Counted from the stretch's first letter, positions 27,513-36,599 are shown. The stretch is DNA of 64,000 bases from Pseudobacter ginsenosidimutans (GCF_007970185.1 NZ_CP042431.1:7733342-7797341); one strand, 5' to 3'. The notes: generated from the letters alone by a model not told the origin. Numbers and translations are program-made.

Positions 27513-28544
27513 ATGGAATCCAGGAAAACAACAATAGTAGACATTGCCAAACAACTGAATATCTCCAAGTCCACCGTGTCCCGGGCGCTCAGCAATCATG
27601 CCAGCATCGGGCTAAGGACAAAGATGCGGGTGCAGCAACTGGCGGCTGAACTCAACTATGAGCCCGACCTCACCGCCATCAATTTCAAACAACGAAAGAA
27701 ATTCCTGCTGGGTGTTGTATTGCCATCCATCTCTCATGAGTTCTTCTCTTCCATCGTCAGCGGCATCGAAGATGTTGCGTATAACAAGAATTATACTTTG
27801 TTGCTCGGACAATCACGCGATGATGAAGGCCGTGAAAAAAGAATTGTGGAAACGATGAAAGACCACCGTGTAGATGGTATGCTGATCTCCATCTCCAAGA
27901 ACACCACCAATTATGATCACTTTGAAATGTTGCGGAAGAACAAGATCCCTGTTGTGTTCTTCGACAGGATCCCCAACATGAACAATATCCATTACATCGC
28001 CAGTCAGCTGGAATCTGGCATGAGAGAAGCAGTGAACTTCCTGGTAAGAAAAGGACATAAGCATATCGCCCTCATCAATGGTCCAACCAATCTGCCTGCC
28101 AGCAAAGAGCGTTTACAGGGTTTCGAAAATGCGTTGAAGAAGAACCGCATCAAACCCAACCCCGATTATGTTGTATATTCTGATCTCACACAGGAAGGGA
28201 ATATTGCTGCCACGCATTCCCTGCTATCCCTGAAACGAAGGCCTGACGCCATTATCGCATTCAATGATTATGTAGCAATGGATGCCATCCAGCAGGCGAA
28301 AAAAGCAAAAGTGAAAATCAATAAAGATATCTGCTTCATCAGTTTTGCCAATGAAGCTATCTGTAATTATATGGACCATCCGCCGATGGCCAGCATCGAA
28401 CAGTTCCCTTATCAGCAGGGAGAAAAAGCCACGGAGATCTTATTGAACCTGCTGGAAAGTCCTGCGGCCGAAGCCGATGAACAGGAACCTACTTACCACA
28501 ATATCCTGCTGCCTTCACAGCTGGTGGTTCGTATCAGTAAATAA
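27513..28544 (+). CDS. LacI-family transcriptional regulator of the catabolic locus
   Basis: 343 residues from MESRKTTIVDIAKQLNISKS, preceded by AGAGGGA. The frame is open for 106 more codons upstream, but that part runs through the operators and the divergent SDR start and is not protein-like. The N-terminal LacI headpiece (IVDIAKQLNISKSTVSRALS) is followed by a hinge helix and a periplasmic-binding-protein-like effector domain (LGVVLPSISHEFFSSIVSGIED, VVFFDRIP, ALINGPTNLPASKERLQGF). It should bind the five palindromes of the locus. The effector is presumably a monomeric breakdown product. Confidence 0.93.
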   Translation: MESRKTTIVDIAKQLNISKSTVSRALSNHASIGLRTKMRVQQLAAELNYEPDLTAINFKQRKKFLLGVVLPSISHEFFSSIVSGIEDVAYNKNYTLLLGQSRDDEGREKRIVETMKDHRVDGMLISISKNTTNYDHFEMLRKNKIPVVFFDRIPNMNNIHYIASQLESGMREAVNFLVRKGHKHIALINGPTNLPASKERLQGFENALKKNRIKPNPDYVVYSDLTQEGNIAATHSLLSLKRRPDAIIAFNDYVAMDAIQQAKKAKVKINKDICFISFANEAICNYMDHPPMASIEQFPYQQGEKATEILLNLLESPAAEADEQEPTYHNILLPSQLVVRISK

Positions 28545-28578
28545 CTAACATACAAACCGTTGATATTCCAACGGTGCT

Positions 28579-28621
28579 ACACAACCGGTTGTGTGAAAAA
28601 AAATCACACAACCGGTTGTGT
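28579..28621. promoter_or_regulatory. Pair of perfect LacI-type operators before the beta-helix gene
   Basis: ACACAACCGGTTGTGT occurs at 28579-28594 and again at 28606-28621, centres 27 bp apart, the same spacing as the pair at 27391-27428. They precede the beta-helix gene by 100 bp. Just downstream, TTTG (28624-28627) and TATTTTGG (28646-28653), 18 bp apart, resemble the Bacteroidota -33/-7 promoter, so the second operator abuts the -33 element. The promoter match is loose. Confidence 0.88.
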
Positions 28622-28720
28622 TTTTTGTGAATTGATGTTATTGGCTATTTTGGTATCAGCAGCACTTCTCCTACCCATCAGGTCACTTCACATTCGTTCA
28701 TCAAACAAAAAATCTATGTT

Positions 28721-31156
28721 ATGAAATTTACGATTTCTGTGATCCTTTGTTTCCTGCTGGCAGGCAGCGTCACGCAGGCAGCTCCAAGAGAGTACTATGT
28801 TGATATCAATGCGCCCACCATGGGTGATGGTTCCATCGGCAGCCCCTGGAACGATCTCACCGCCGCCATTTACTGGTGGGGCAATGTAGACAGTACCGAT
28901 GTAATTGTACATCTCCGCGCAGGCACTTACACACTCGCTGCGGGAACTCCCATCTATATCGGTGCAGACCGCAGCGGTAACAGCGGACATTATTTCATCC
29001 TGAAAGCTTACAATAATGAACAAGTGATCATCGACGGTTCATTGCAAACAGCAGCTTTCTCCAGCCTGGTTAGTATCGTGAATGCGAAGTATGTCAGGCT
29101 TCAGGGACTTACCTTCGCCAATCTCAATGGCATCACGGGATTTGGCGTTTTCATGAGCGGTAAATGCCAGCACGTTGAATTACAGGATTGCACTTTTTCC
29201 AACATGAGCTGGAACACCGATCACTCTGAAGCCAAATATCCAACCGGCGCAGATTATATGGTGCCTGTTCGTATTCATGGAGACAGCTCCACTGCGCTCT
29301 CCGATATTGCGATCAACAATACCACCTTCAATACTATCGCACCGGGTGTTGGCGATCTGGTGCTGGTTTCAGGAAATACAAGCAATATCACACAGACCAA
29401 CAACTCGCTGGTGAATATTATCCGTCAACAACCAAGAACAGAATTCTATGTGAGCAATGCCGGAAGCGATGCTACAGGCAACGGCTCCAAAGCCAATCCC
29501 TGGAAAACACTCAGCTTTGCGCTTAATGTTGCAGGTTATGATTTCTCTACCATTCCCGCTACTCTGCTGGATTCCAACCTGACTATCTATCTCCGTGAAG
29601 GAACTTATTACCCCGTTACCAATGGTTACTGGATCGGCGACAATCGTGGCGCCAATGGCAAATGGCTTACCATCAAAAATTATGGAACAGAAACTGTGGT
29701 AATCGATGGCAGCCAGCTCACCGCCAAATATGCATTCATCTTCGCTATCTCCGGCGCCAAATACATCCGCATAGACGGATTGAATATCGGGAACCTCGAA
29801 AATGATTCCACGCTCAGTTCCGGTGGCCTGAAAGATGTTCGCTATGGTATCATCGTAACCGGCGCAGCAGGTTATATAGATATCCGCAATAATGATATCT
29901 ACAATATGTACTGGAGCAGGGATACCAATAAGATCAAGAATCCCGGTCCCACGGATGTACTCAGCGCTATCAGCGTTCTGGGCACCACCAACATACCCAT
30001 CACGCATCTCAATATCGAGAACAATACGGTGCATGATATTGTGCCTGGCTATGCAGAAGCCATCGCCATTAACGGCAACGTGGATACTTTCAGCGTGATC
30101 GGCAATGAAGTGTATGATATCGCCAATATCGGTATCGTATCTGCCGGCAATTACAAGTGGGTACTGGCTAACAATCCCGGGTTACTGCCGGTCAATAACC
30201 AGTCGAGGAATGGCCTGATAAAAGACAATGAAGTTTACAGGTGTTTATCACCGATAGCAATATCAGCAGGGATCTATCTCGATGGCTCTAAGAATATCAC
30301 TGTAGAAGGAAATGAAAGCTATCTCAATGGTGTAGGTATCTCTGTGGGTAATGAACAGGACAGTAGCGTTGGTACGGGGCATCTCGTGAAAGAGAATACT
30401 TTGTATCATAATCTTGGTTCAGGTATTTATATCGGTAGCAATAATTTTTCTTCAAAGGTTACCAACAGTGTGATCAAATGGAATAGTATCCAGAACAACT
30501 ACCATATTGATTCTACCTTGTATCGCCGTACACAGGGAAGGTATGGTATTCTCAATCCTGCTAACCGCTGGGCGGAGATCGTTGTGAACCGCGCCGAGAA
30601 TATCACCTTTGAAGAAAATGAGATCACATCATTATCCGATATTATGTCCGCCTTTGTATTCGGACAAACCGGCCTGGTATTCCGGTATAATGAATACTTC
30701 ACTGCATCCAATGATCCCTGTAATGTTTATTTTGTGAGAGATACCACCAATGATGGCGTTCCCGATGTGTTCTACAATACTTTCCATATGTATGCGAAGA
30801 AGATGAATATCGATAAAACATCTACGCTGGGCGGAGTTGCCTACAATTCATCCGGCTGCGGAACAGCGTTGCTGGCGGCGCCTCCGAAAGAAGCAACATT
30901 GGAAGTAAGCAGTTTCCCCAACCCTGTGACCGATAAACTGGGCATTCGCATCGTGCAATCCAAAGCCGGTACGGTACAGGCAAGCTTGTTTGATCTGAGT
31001 GGCAGACTGGTGATGACGCAAACAAAACAATTGCCTGCTGGCGTTCAATTCCTGGGATGGAATAATCTCAAACAACAACAGCTGATTCCAGGTGTGTACC
31101 TTTTGCATGTGAAGTCGAATGATAAGAAAGAAGTATTGAAAGTATTGGTGAGATAA
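28721..31156 (+). CDS. Secreted right-handed parallel beta-helix protein with T9SS sorting domain
   Basis: 811 residues with a Sec signal peptide (MKFTISVILCFLLAGSVTQA). Two copies of a lyase-like unit follow. One begins REYYVDINAPTMGDGSIGSPW and the other EFYVSNAGSDATGNGSKANPW; each has 'HLRAGTYTL'/'YLREGTYYP' and the repeating 'I...N.I.n' rungs of a polysaccharide-lyase-type beta-helix. The last ~75 residues (VSSFPNPVTDKLGIRIVQ ... PGVYLLHVKS) are a type A type IX secretion C-terminal domain, so the protein is released to or anchored on the surface. It probably binds or cleaves the polymer fed to the locus. The catalytic residues are not identifiable by eye. It sits directly behind two LacI operators. 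Confidence 0.87.
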   Translation: MKFTISVILCFLLAGSVTQAAPREYYVDINAPTMGDGSIGSPWNDLTAAIYWWGNVDSTDVIVHLRAGTYTLAAGTPIYIGADRSGNSGHYFILKAYNNEQVIIDGSLQTAAFSSLVSIVNAKYVRLQGLTFANLNGITGFGVFMSGKCQHVELQDCTFSNMSWNTDHSEAKYPTGADYMVPVRIHGDSSTALSDIAINNTTFNTIAPGVGDLVLVSGNTSNITQTNNSLVNIIRQQPRTEFYVSNAGSDATGNGSKANPWKTLSFALNVAGYDFSTIPATLLDSNLTIYLREGTYYPVTNGYWIGDNRGANGKWLTIKNYGTETVVIDGSQLTAKYAFIFAISGAKYIRIDGLNIGNLENDSTLSSGGLKDVRYGIIVTGAAGYIDIRNNDIYNMYWSRDTNKIKNPGPTDVLSAISVLGTTNIPITHLNIENNTVHDIVPGYAEAIAINGNVDTFSVIGNEVYDIANIGIVSAGNYKWVLANNPGLLPVNNQSRNGLIKDNEVYRCLSPIAISAGIYLDGSKNITVEGNESYLNGVGISVGNEQDSSVGTGHLVKENTLYHNLGSGIYIGSNNFSSKVTNSVIKWNSIQNNYHIDSTLYRRTQGRYGILNPANRWAEIVVNRAENITFEENEITSLSDIMSAFVFGQTGLVFRYNEYFTASNDPCNVYFVRDTTNDGVPDVFYNTFHMYAKKMNIDKTSTLGGVAYNSSGCGTALLAAPPKEATLEVSSFPNPVTDKLGIRIVQSKAGTVQASLFDLSGRLVMTQTKQLPAGVQFLGWNNLKQQQLIPGVYLLHVKSNDKKEVLKVLVR

Positions 31157-31184
31157 AGGCAGGTTACAATTATTCGGAGGCTGG

Positions 31185-31290
31185 CAGTTGCTCGCCTCCC
31201 GGCGAGTGACTTTTGTTTAGTCGCCTCCGGCGACGCGGTGTTCGCCGGAGGCGAACAATTATAAGTCACTCGCCGGGAGGCGAGCAACTG
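31185..31290. repeat. REP-like element made of four nested palindromes
   Basis: Two perfect 28-bp inverted arms (31185-31212 and 31263-31290) enclose 50 bp. Each arm holds its own palindrome (CTCGCCTCCCGGCGAG on the left, its complement on the right). The inner part holds two more units, GTCGCCTCCGGCGAC (31220-31234) and TTCGCCGGAGGCGAA (31241-31255). All four share the GCCTCC/GGAGGC core, so the 106 bp can fold as one long hairpin or as four small ones. It lies between converging genes. It looks like a REP/BIME-type mobile repeat. No transposase is nearby. Confidence 0.8.
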
Positions 31291-31311
31291 GGCACACTCC
31301 GATCAATATCT

Positions 31312-32622
31312 TCAGCTATTCCTCACGCTGCGCATGGATCGTTTCCCGAACCTTTCATAACATGCTTTTTCCAGCATTTCCCTGTGATCGGGATGTGCAA
31401 GTCCGATCAGCAATTGCGCTCTCTGCTGCATATTCTTTCCAAACAGATCGGCAATCCCATATTCCGTTACCACCCAATGTACATGACCACGGGTAGTTAC
31501 TACTCCGGCGCCCTCTTTCAAAAAAGGAGTGATGCGCGATATACCTTTACGTGTAGTGGATGGCATGGCTATGATAGGCATGCCGTTCTCGGACATACTT
31601 GCGCCCTGCATGAAATCCATTTGTCCGCCAATGCCGGAAAATTGATAGGTACCGATACTGTCTGCGCAGATCTGCCCGGTGAGATCGATCTCGATGGCGC
31701 TGTTCACGGCCGCCACAGCAGGATTCTGGCGGATCACACTGGGATCGTTCACATATCCGATATCCATTACTACGATAGAAGGATTATCATCCACAAAATC
31801 ATACAGTCTCCTGGTGCCGGTGAGAAAAGAAGTGACGGAACGGCCGGGATTCAGTTTCTTTTTGCTATTGTCTATTATTCCTTTTTCTATCAGTGGAACA
31901 ACCCCATCGGAGAACATTTCAGTATGCAGTCCAAGATTCTTATGACCACGAAGATTCTTCAGCACCTGGTCAGGAATGCTGCCGATACCCAGTTGCAGTG
32001 TAGCTCCGTCCGGGATCAGCGAAGCCACATGCTCACCAATCTTTGCACCTGCTTCGTCTGATTTGGTGGAGTAGTTCACTTCTGGCAATTCCTGAGCCTG
32101 ATCCACCAGTACATCGATCTTATTCACATGTACGATACCGTTGCCATGCGTACGCGGCATCAGCGGGTTTACCTGCGCAATCACATAGCCAGCGGTATCC
32201 ACTGCTGACCTGGCAATATCCACCGATGTTCCCAAAGTACAGAAGCCATGCTTATCGGGTGGCGATACCTGGATCAGCGCTACATCGATGGGCAGGATCT
32301 TCTTCCTGAACAACTGCGGGATCTGTCCCAGAAACACGGGCACATAATCGCCTCTCCCTTCATTCACCACTTCGCGCATATTCGCAGACACAAAGAGGGA
32401 GTTCATGAAAAAACTGCTCCGGTATTCTTCCCGCATCAGGTTGAGCTCACCAAGTGTAGTGATGCTCACCAGTTCCACATCTTCCAGCGAAGCATGCCTG
32501 TTCAGCAAAGCTCTCACCAGGTGCAATGGCGTTGCCGCACTACCGTGTACAAATACACGATTTCCTGATTTGATCACCTGAACAGCTTCTGCTGCAGTTC
32601 TGTATTTATGTTGATACATCAT
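31312..32622 (-). CDS. Acetyl-CoA hydrolase / 4-hydroxybutyrate-type CoA-transferase
   Basis: 436 residues, typical of this family. The N-domain is AVQVIKSGNRVFVHGSAATP; the catalytic Glu segment is VNSAIEIDLTGQICADSIG. CoA-binding loops include GIGGQMDFMQGAS, and the C-terminal HWVVTEYGIADLFGKN is a conserved signature. It moves CoA between acetyl-CoA and short organic acids (acetate, succinate, butyrate, 4-hydroxybutyrate), in the cytoplasm. The neighbouring hemN is on the same strand 47 bases upstream, so the two may share a transcript. That would fit use under low oxygen. Start could be Met1 or Met2. Confidence 0.9.
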   Translation of the reverse strand: MMYQHKYRTAAEAVQVIKSGNRVFVHGSAATPLHLVRALLNRHASLEDVELVSITTLGELNLMREEYRSSFFMNSLFVSANMREVVNEGRGDYVPVFLGQIPQLFRKKILPIDVALIQVSPPDKHGFCTLGTSVDIARSAVDTAGYVIAQVNPLMPRTHGNGIVHVNKIDVLVDQAQELPEVNYSTKSDEAGAKIGEHVASLIPDGATLQLGIGSIPDQVLKNLRGHKNLGLHTEMFSDGVVPLIEKGIIDNSKKKLNPGRSVTSFLTGTRRLYDFVDDNPSIVVMDIGYVNDPSVIRQNPAVAAVNSAIEIDLTGQICADSIGTYQFSGIGGQMDFMQGASMSENGMPIIAMPSTTRKGISRITPFLKEGAGVVTTRGHVHWVVTEYGIADLFGKNMQQRAQLLIGLAHPDHREMLEKACYERFGKRSMRSVRNS

Positions 32623-32669
32623 AATAAACCGTTTACTATAAATTTACCGAAACTCAAACAGAGTTCAGC

Positions 32670-34036
32670 TTAAATTGCTTTACTAAAAACATTGCTGCCG
32701 CTTTGGGAAGCGTGAAGCCTGGCATCGAGCGCTGCACAAATATTCCTGACAAATGATTTACCGGCATCCGTGACGGTGATCTTTTCCTGATCCAATACTA
32801 CCAGTCCATCTTCCACCAGCGGTTGAAGGCGCTCCTTCACATTAGGGAGCCAGGTGGGATCTGAGCAGGGATGGTTCAGCAATACTTCGTGCCGGCACAT
32901 CAGGTCAAGGATATATCGACGGATCACCAGGTCATCATCCGTCAGCAGGTGACCATTAACGATAGGTAGCTTGCCTTCCTGCACCATTGCTTCATACGCT
33001 TCTATTGTTTTCTCGTTCTGTGCGAATGCGCCCCAGCCATCACTGATAGCCGATGCGCCCAGCCCGATAATGAGTTTGGAGTTGGTGGTGGTATAGCCCA
33101 TAAAATTCCGGTTAAGTGTTTTCTGTTCAGCAGCTACCAGCAGCGGATCGCCGGGGAGCGCAAAATGGTCCATACCAATAGCAATATAACCTGCTGCCAC
33201 CAGCATCTCCTTACCCAGCTGGTACATGGCCAGTTTCTCTGCGGCTGCGGGCAGGTCAGCATCTGTATACCTGCGTTGCACTTTGCTTTTCCAGGGAACA
33301 TGCGCGTAAGAATAATAAGCGATCCGGTCTGGCATCAGTTGCAAAATCTTTCCCATCGTGTTTGCTACCGATTGTGTTGTCTGATGGGGAAGGCCATATA
33401 CCAGGTCTACATTCACACTGGAATATCCCAGTTTCCGAGCCTTATCGATCACCTCTTTAGTTCTTTCAAAACTTTGTATACGATTGATAGCTTGCTGCAC
33501 TACGGGATCGAAGTCCTGCACACCAACGCTGATGCGGTTGAAACCTGCACCTGACAAGGCTTGCAAATGTTGTTCCGTGGTATTCCCCGGATGAGCTTCA
33601 AAGCTGAATGCATGATCAGTGGCAATGATGGCAGAACTGGTTACCTGGTGGATCAGTTGCCAGAGATTGGATGGACTAAAAAAAGTGGGCGTTCCCCCCC
33701 CAGATGTATTTCCCGGATTACAGGTTTGTCTGGAAACATTTTTATATAAAGTTCCCACTCCTTCAATAAGGTTTGGATATAGGGTTCTTCCACGCCGTGG
33801 TTCTTTGTAATGCGTTTATTGCAGGCGCAAAAAGTGCAAAGACTCTCACAGAAAGGAAGATGCATGTAGAGACTGATCTCGCTTTGCTCTTTTCTGAAAG
33901 TTTCAGCAACCTGCTTTGTCCAGGATGATCCATGCAGAGTGGAATGATCCCAGTAGGGAACTGTTGGATAGCTGGTGTATCGTGGCGCAGGCACGTCGTA
34001 TTTCTGAAGAAGGGAAGGGAAATCTGGACTGATCAT
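32670..34036 (-). pseudogene. hemN: Oxygen-independent coproporphyrinogen III oxidase (HemN), frameshifted in a G8 run
   Basis: The reading frame from 34036 (MISPDFPSLLQKYDVPAPRY) carries the radical-SAM cysteines CESLCTFCAC (C63, C67, C70). It then breaks at the C8 run 33694-33701 (G8 on the coding strand), just inside the SAM-binding glycine motif: the frame reads HLGGERP where the family has HLGGGTPTF. The rest (GGGTPTFFSPSNLWQLIHQV ... ) continues in another frame to 32670. One extra G would restore a 455-residue HemN of normal length. HemN makes protoporphyrinogen IX without oxygen. Its Fnr-type box and neighbours fit anaerobic haem supply for nos and cytochromes. Sequence error, phase variation and true mutation are all possible. 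Confidence 0.88.
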
Positions 34037-34096
34037 AACAGCACAAAATTATCTGGCGGGCCTTACGGAGAATATGATCAGGGAAAGCGGAAGATA

Positions 34097-34108
34097 TGAT
34101 TTTGATCA
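34097..34108. promoter_or_regulatory. Fnr/Dnr-type box before hemN
   Basis: TGATTTTGATCA matches TGAT-N4-ATCA, the core of Fnr-family sites, and lies 61 bp upstream of the hemN start. Three similar boxes occur near the Crp/Fnr gene, the membrane-protein/ric pair and the nos operon. Confidence 0.65.
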
Positions 34109-34112
34109 GCTC

Positions 34113-34141
34113 AAAAAAAACGACCCGGAAAGAATTCCGGG
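34113..34141 (-). terminator. Intrinsic terminator of the TonB-receptor gene
   Basis: Read on the minus strand, the stem CCCGGAA / TTCCGGG with a 4-base loop is followed by eight T residues (34113-34120). It lies 29 bases after the receptor stop. Confidence 0.88.
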
Positions 34142-34169
34142 CCGGTAGATATGCACTGTATAAAAGTTT

Positions 34170-36599
34170 TTAGAATTTCACTGTAACGTTCGCGATCACT
34201 GCCCTGGGCATTTGCGCAGCAAGAACACCCTGACCCGCAAAATATAGTTCGTCTGTAATATTGTCCAGTTTTACACCGAGCCTGAAACCTTTTGTTTCAT
34301 AGAAAACCGTTGCATTCAGGAGTGTGTAGGAAGGCAGTGTGAACACGCCGGTAATAGCAGAATTGGATGTCATGAAATCTCCGATATAGTTACCACCAAA
34401 ACCTGCTCCCAATCCTCTGAGCTTTCCGGTAGGAATTCCGTAACTGATCCAGAGATTGGCAAGATCAGCAGGGCCAGCGCCGGCAGGCCTTCTTCCGAGT
34501 ACGTTCTTGTCCTGAACTTTCACAAATTTGCTGTCGTTATGAGAATAACCTGCCACCAGGTTGAGGCCGCTGACAGGATTGGCGATCAGTTCAATTTCAT
34601 ACCCTTTGCTGTATTGAGTTCCATCCTGTACCTTGATATTATAGGTGGTGCCATTCAGGGTAACCTGGTCATCACGAACCAATTTGTCCACTTTTATATC
34701 ATAGTAGCTGGCAGTCAGGTTCAGTCTTCCATTGAAGAGGTCCACTTTCACACCTGCTTCCCATTGGTTGGCCTGCTGGGGTTTCAGCACGCCGGAAACT
34801 TCAGGGGCGGGAGAAGAAAACGGCGCCGTATAAGCGAAACCATTCATATAGTTACCGAATACTGATACACGGTCTTTGATCAGCTGGTATACCAATCCTA
34901 ATTTAGGAGAGAAGGCAGTTTGACCATAACGGGAATTCGCTACCAGGGTGTCGGTTGCAAAATCGTAAGTTCCTCTTCCTTCAAAGCGGTCTACACGAAG
35001 GCTCAGCATGGCCGAGAGATTATCCGTAATGTTCAGCACATTGGAAGCGTAGGCGCTGTAAATATTCGCGCTGTTGGTATTTCGAACGCCCTTGGCAGTA
35101 CTGGCCGCGATCTTTGTATCTACTGCGATCCTGTTGATCTTCGCATAATTGGGATCGTTAGGATTCAGTGCATCCACAAAATCAAAGACGATATAAGGTG
35201 AGTTATCATTCTTGAGTTTCTGATTTACATAATCCAGACCAACAAGCAGCCTGTTGCGGAGTTTACCGATCTTGAAATCGCCCACAAAATTCTGCTGCAC
35301 GTTGAATGTAGCGTTCATGGTATTCTGGTAAGAGATATTCCTTTCAAGGGTATCATCGGTTGCTTTGCGCACGAACTGGTATTGATAATATCCTTTGGAC
35401 TCACGGGTATTGTTGGAAACGATGGTCTGTGAAGTCCATTCCTCCGACAACTTATATTGGAACTGCGCTCTCAGATTGGCGGTAGGGTTCTTCATCGTGA
35501 TGTCGTTATTGGTATAGGAGCGCTTGAAGTTGAAACCGAGCTCTTCGGGTTTGTGTGCCTGGAATGGACGGCTCCTGTTGAGGAAGATAGCAGAAGGTGT
35601 AGTGAATTCAGAAGAATAGATTTCAGCATTCAGGTTGATAGTGAGCTTTTCGCTGGCGTGGTATTCCAGTGCCGGCGCCACGAAGAAAGATTTCCTGAAT
35701 CCTGCATCCTGCCAGGAACCCTGATTTTGATAGGCCATGTTCACGCGGCCAAGAAGGGTTTTATCTTTATTGATGGGGCCATACACATCAGCTGTAAGCC
35801 TGTTGAGGTTGAAACTGCCGGTTGTGTATGCCACTTCTCCACCGAAATTCTTTTGTGGTTTGCGGGTGATCAGGTTGAACACTCCTCCGAAGGAAGTGAC
35901 TGCACCACCGTACAAAGTGCCGGAAGGTCCGCGTAACATTTCAACTTTCTCTACATTCACCGGATCGATCTCGCCATTGGTCTGGGTGGGCATTCCATCC
36001 ACCATGCTCACTTCTGTTCTGAAACCACGAAGGCTGTAATAGGTAGCGCCATCTGTATTGATCCCACGGTTGGCGCTTACCTTGTATACGCCGGTAGCGT
36101 TCTTCACCAGGTTACTGAAATCAGTAGTGATCTGTTCCTTGATCAGCTCTTTGGAAACACTGCTGTACACCTGTGGATTTTCAAGATTTGCCAAAGGCAT
36201 CTTGGCCACTGTGGAGCTTTTCTTTACCAGGAATTTATTGGTGCCCGCCGTAACAATCACCGTCTGCAACTGGCTATTGCTGTATTGCAGGGTGAATACG
36301 GGTTTGGAGATCTTATCGTTTTCCACTTTTACATTTTGCTCCAGGGTCTCATACCCTACCAGAGACACTACCAGGGTGTATTCACCGGCTTTCAGCCTGG
36401 CAAAAACGAAGTTTCCATCATTATCGGTTGCAGTACCCAGTTTGGTGTTTTTGATCACAACGCTTACGTTGGAAGCAGGAAAATTGTCTGATGATATTAC
36501 TGATCCCTGGATGCTGCCTGGTTTATCCTGGGCAAAACCGGGGATGAAGCTGAAGATGCAGATAGTTGCTATAAGCAGCCGGAGAGTCTGGCTATACAT
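34170..36599 (-). CDS. TonB-dependent receptor, siderophore (FhuA)-type
   Basis: About 809 residues from MYSQTLRLLIATICIFSFIPGFAQ. An upstream Met at 36632 is less likely. A carboxypeptidase-regulatory-like domain (SIQGSVISSDNFPASNVSVV) is followed by a plug with LRGFRTEVSMVDGMPTQTNG and VEKVEMLRGPSGTLYGG. These are features of the siderophore branch rather than SusC, and no susD follows. The barrel ends RAVIANVTVKF. It would import ferric siderophore or a similar metal complex across the outer membrane. It is monocistronic with its own terminator. It sits inside the nitrogen-oxide block, whose enzymes need iron, but no iron box could be recognised, so coregulation is unproven. Confidence 0.88.
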   Translation of the reverse strand: MYSQTLRLLIATICIFSFIPGFAQDKPGSIQGSVISSDNFPASNVSVVIKNTKLGTATDNDGNFVFARLKAGEYTLVVSLVGYETLEQNVKVENDKISKPVFTLQYSNSQLQTVIVTAGTNKFLVKKSSTVAKMPLANLENPQVYSSVSKELIKEQITTDFSNLVKNATGVYKVSANRGINTDGATYYSLRGFRTEVSMVDGMPTQTNGEIDPVNVEKVEMLRGPSGTLYGGAVTSFGGVFNLITRKPQKNFGGEVAYTTGSFNLNRLTADVYGPINKDKTLLGRVNMAYQNQGSWQDAGFRKSFFVAPALEYHASEKLTINLNAEIYSSEFTTPSAIFLNRSRPFQAHKPEELGFNFKRSYTNNDITMKNPTANLRAQFQYKLSEEWTSQTIVSNNTRESKGYYQYQFVRKATDDTLERNISYQNTMNATFNVQQNFVGDFKIGKLRNRLLVGLDYVNQKLKNDNSPYIVFDFVDALNPNDPNYAKINRIAVDTKIAASTAKGVRNTNSANIYSAYASNVLNITDNLSAMLSLRVDRFEGRGTYDFATDTLVANSRYGQTAFSPKLGLVYQLIKDRVSVFGNYMNGFAYTAPFSSPAPEVSGVLKPQQANQWEAGVKVDLFNGRLNLTASYYDIKVDKLVRDDQVTLNGTTYNIKVQDGTQYSKGYEIELIANPVSGLNLVAGYSHNDSKFVKVQDKNVLGRRPAGAGPADLANLWISYGIPTGKLRGLGAGFGGNYIGDFMTSNSAITGVFTLPSYTLLNATVFYETKGFRLGVKLDNITDELYFAGQGVLAAQMPRAVIANVTVKF

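Noticed and set aside
28556-28575. ACCGTTG/CAACGGT hairpin after the LacI stop as terminator
   Set aside because: The stem is only 7 bp and no T-run follows; it could be a weak hairpin but is not supported.
31185-31290. Insertion sequence or MITE ends
   Set aside because: The 28-bp arms enclose only 50 bp, no target-site duplication is seen around them and no transposase is present; the nested palindromes fit a REP-type repeat better.
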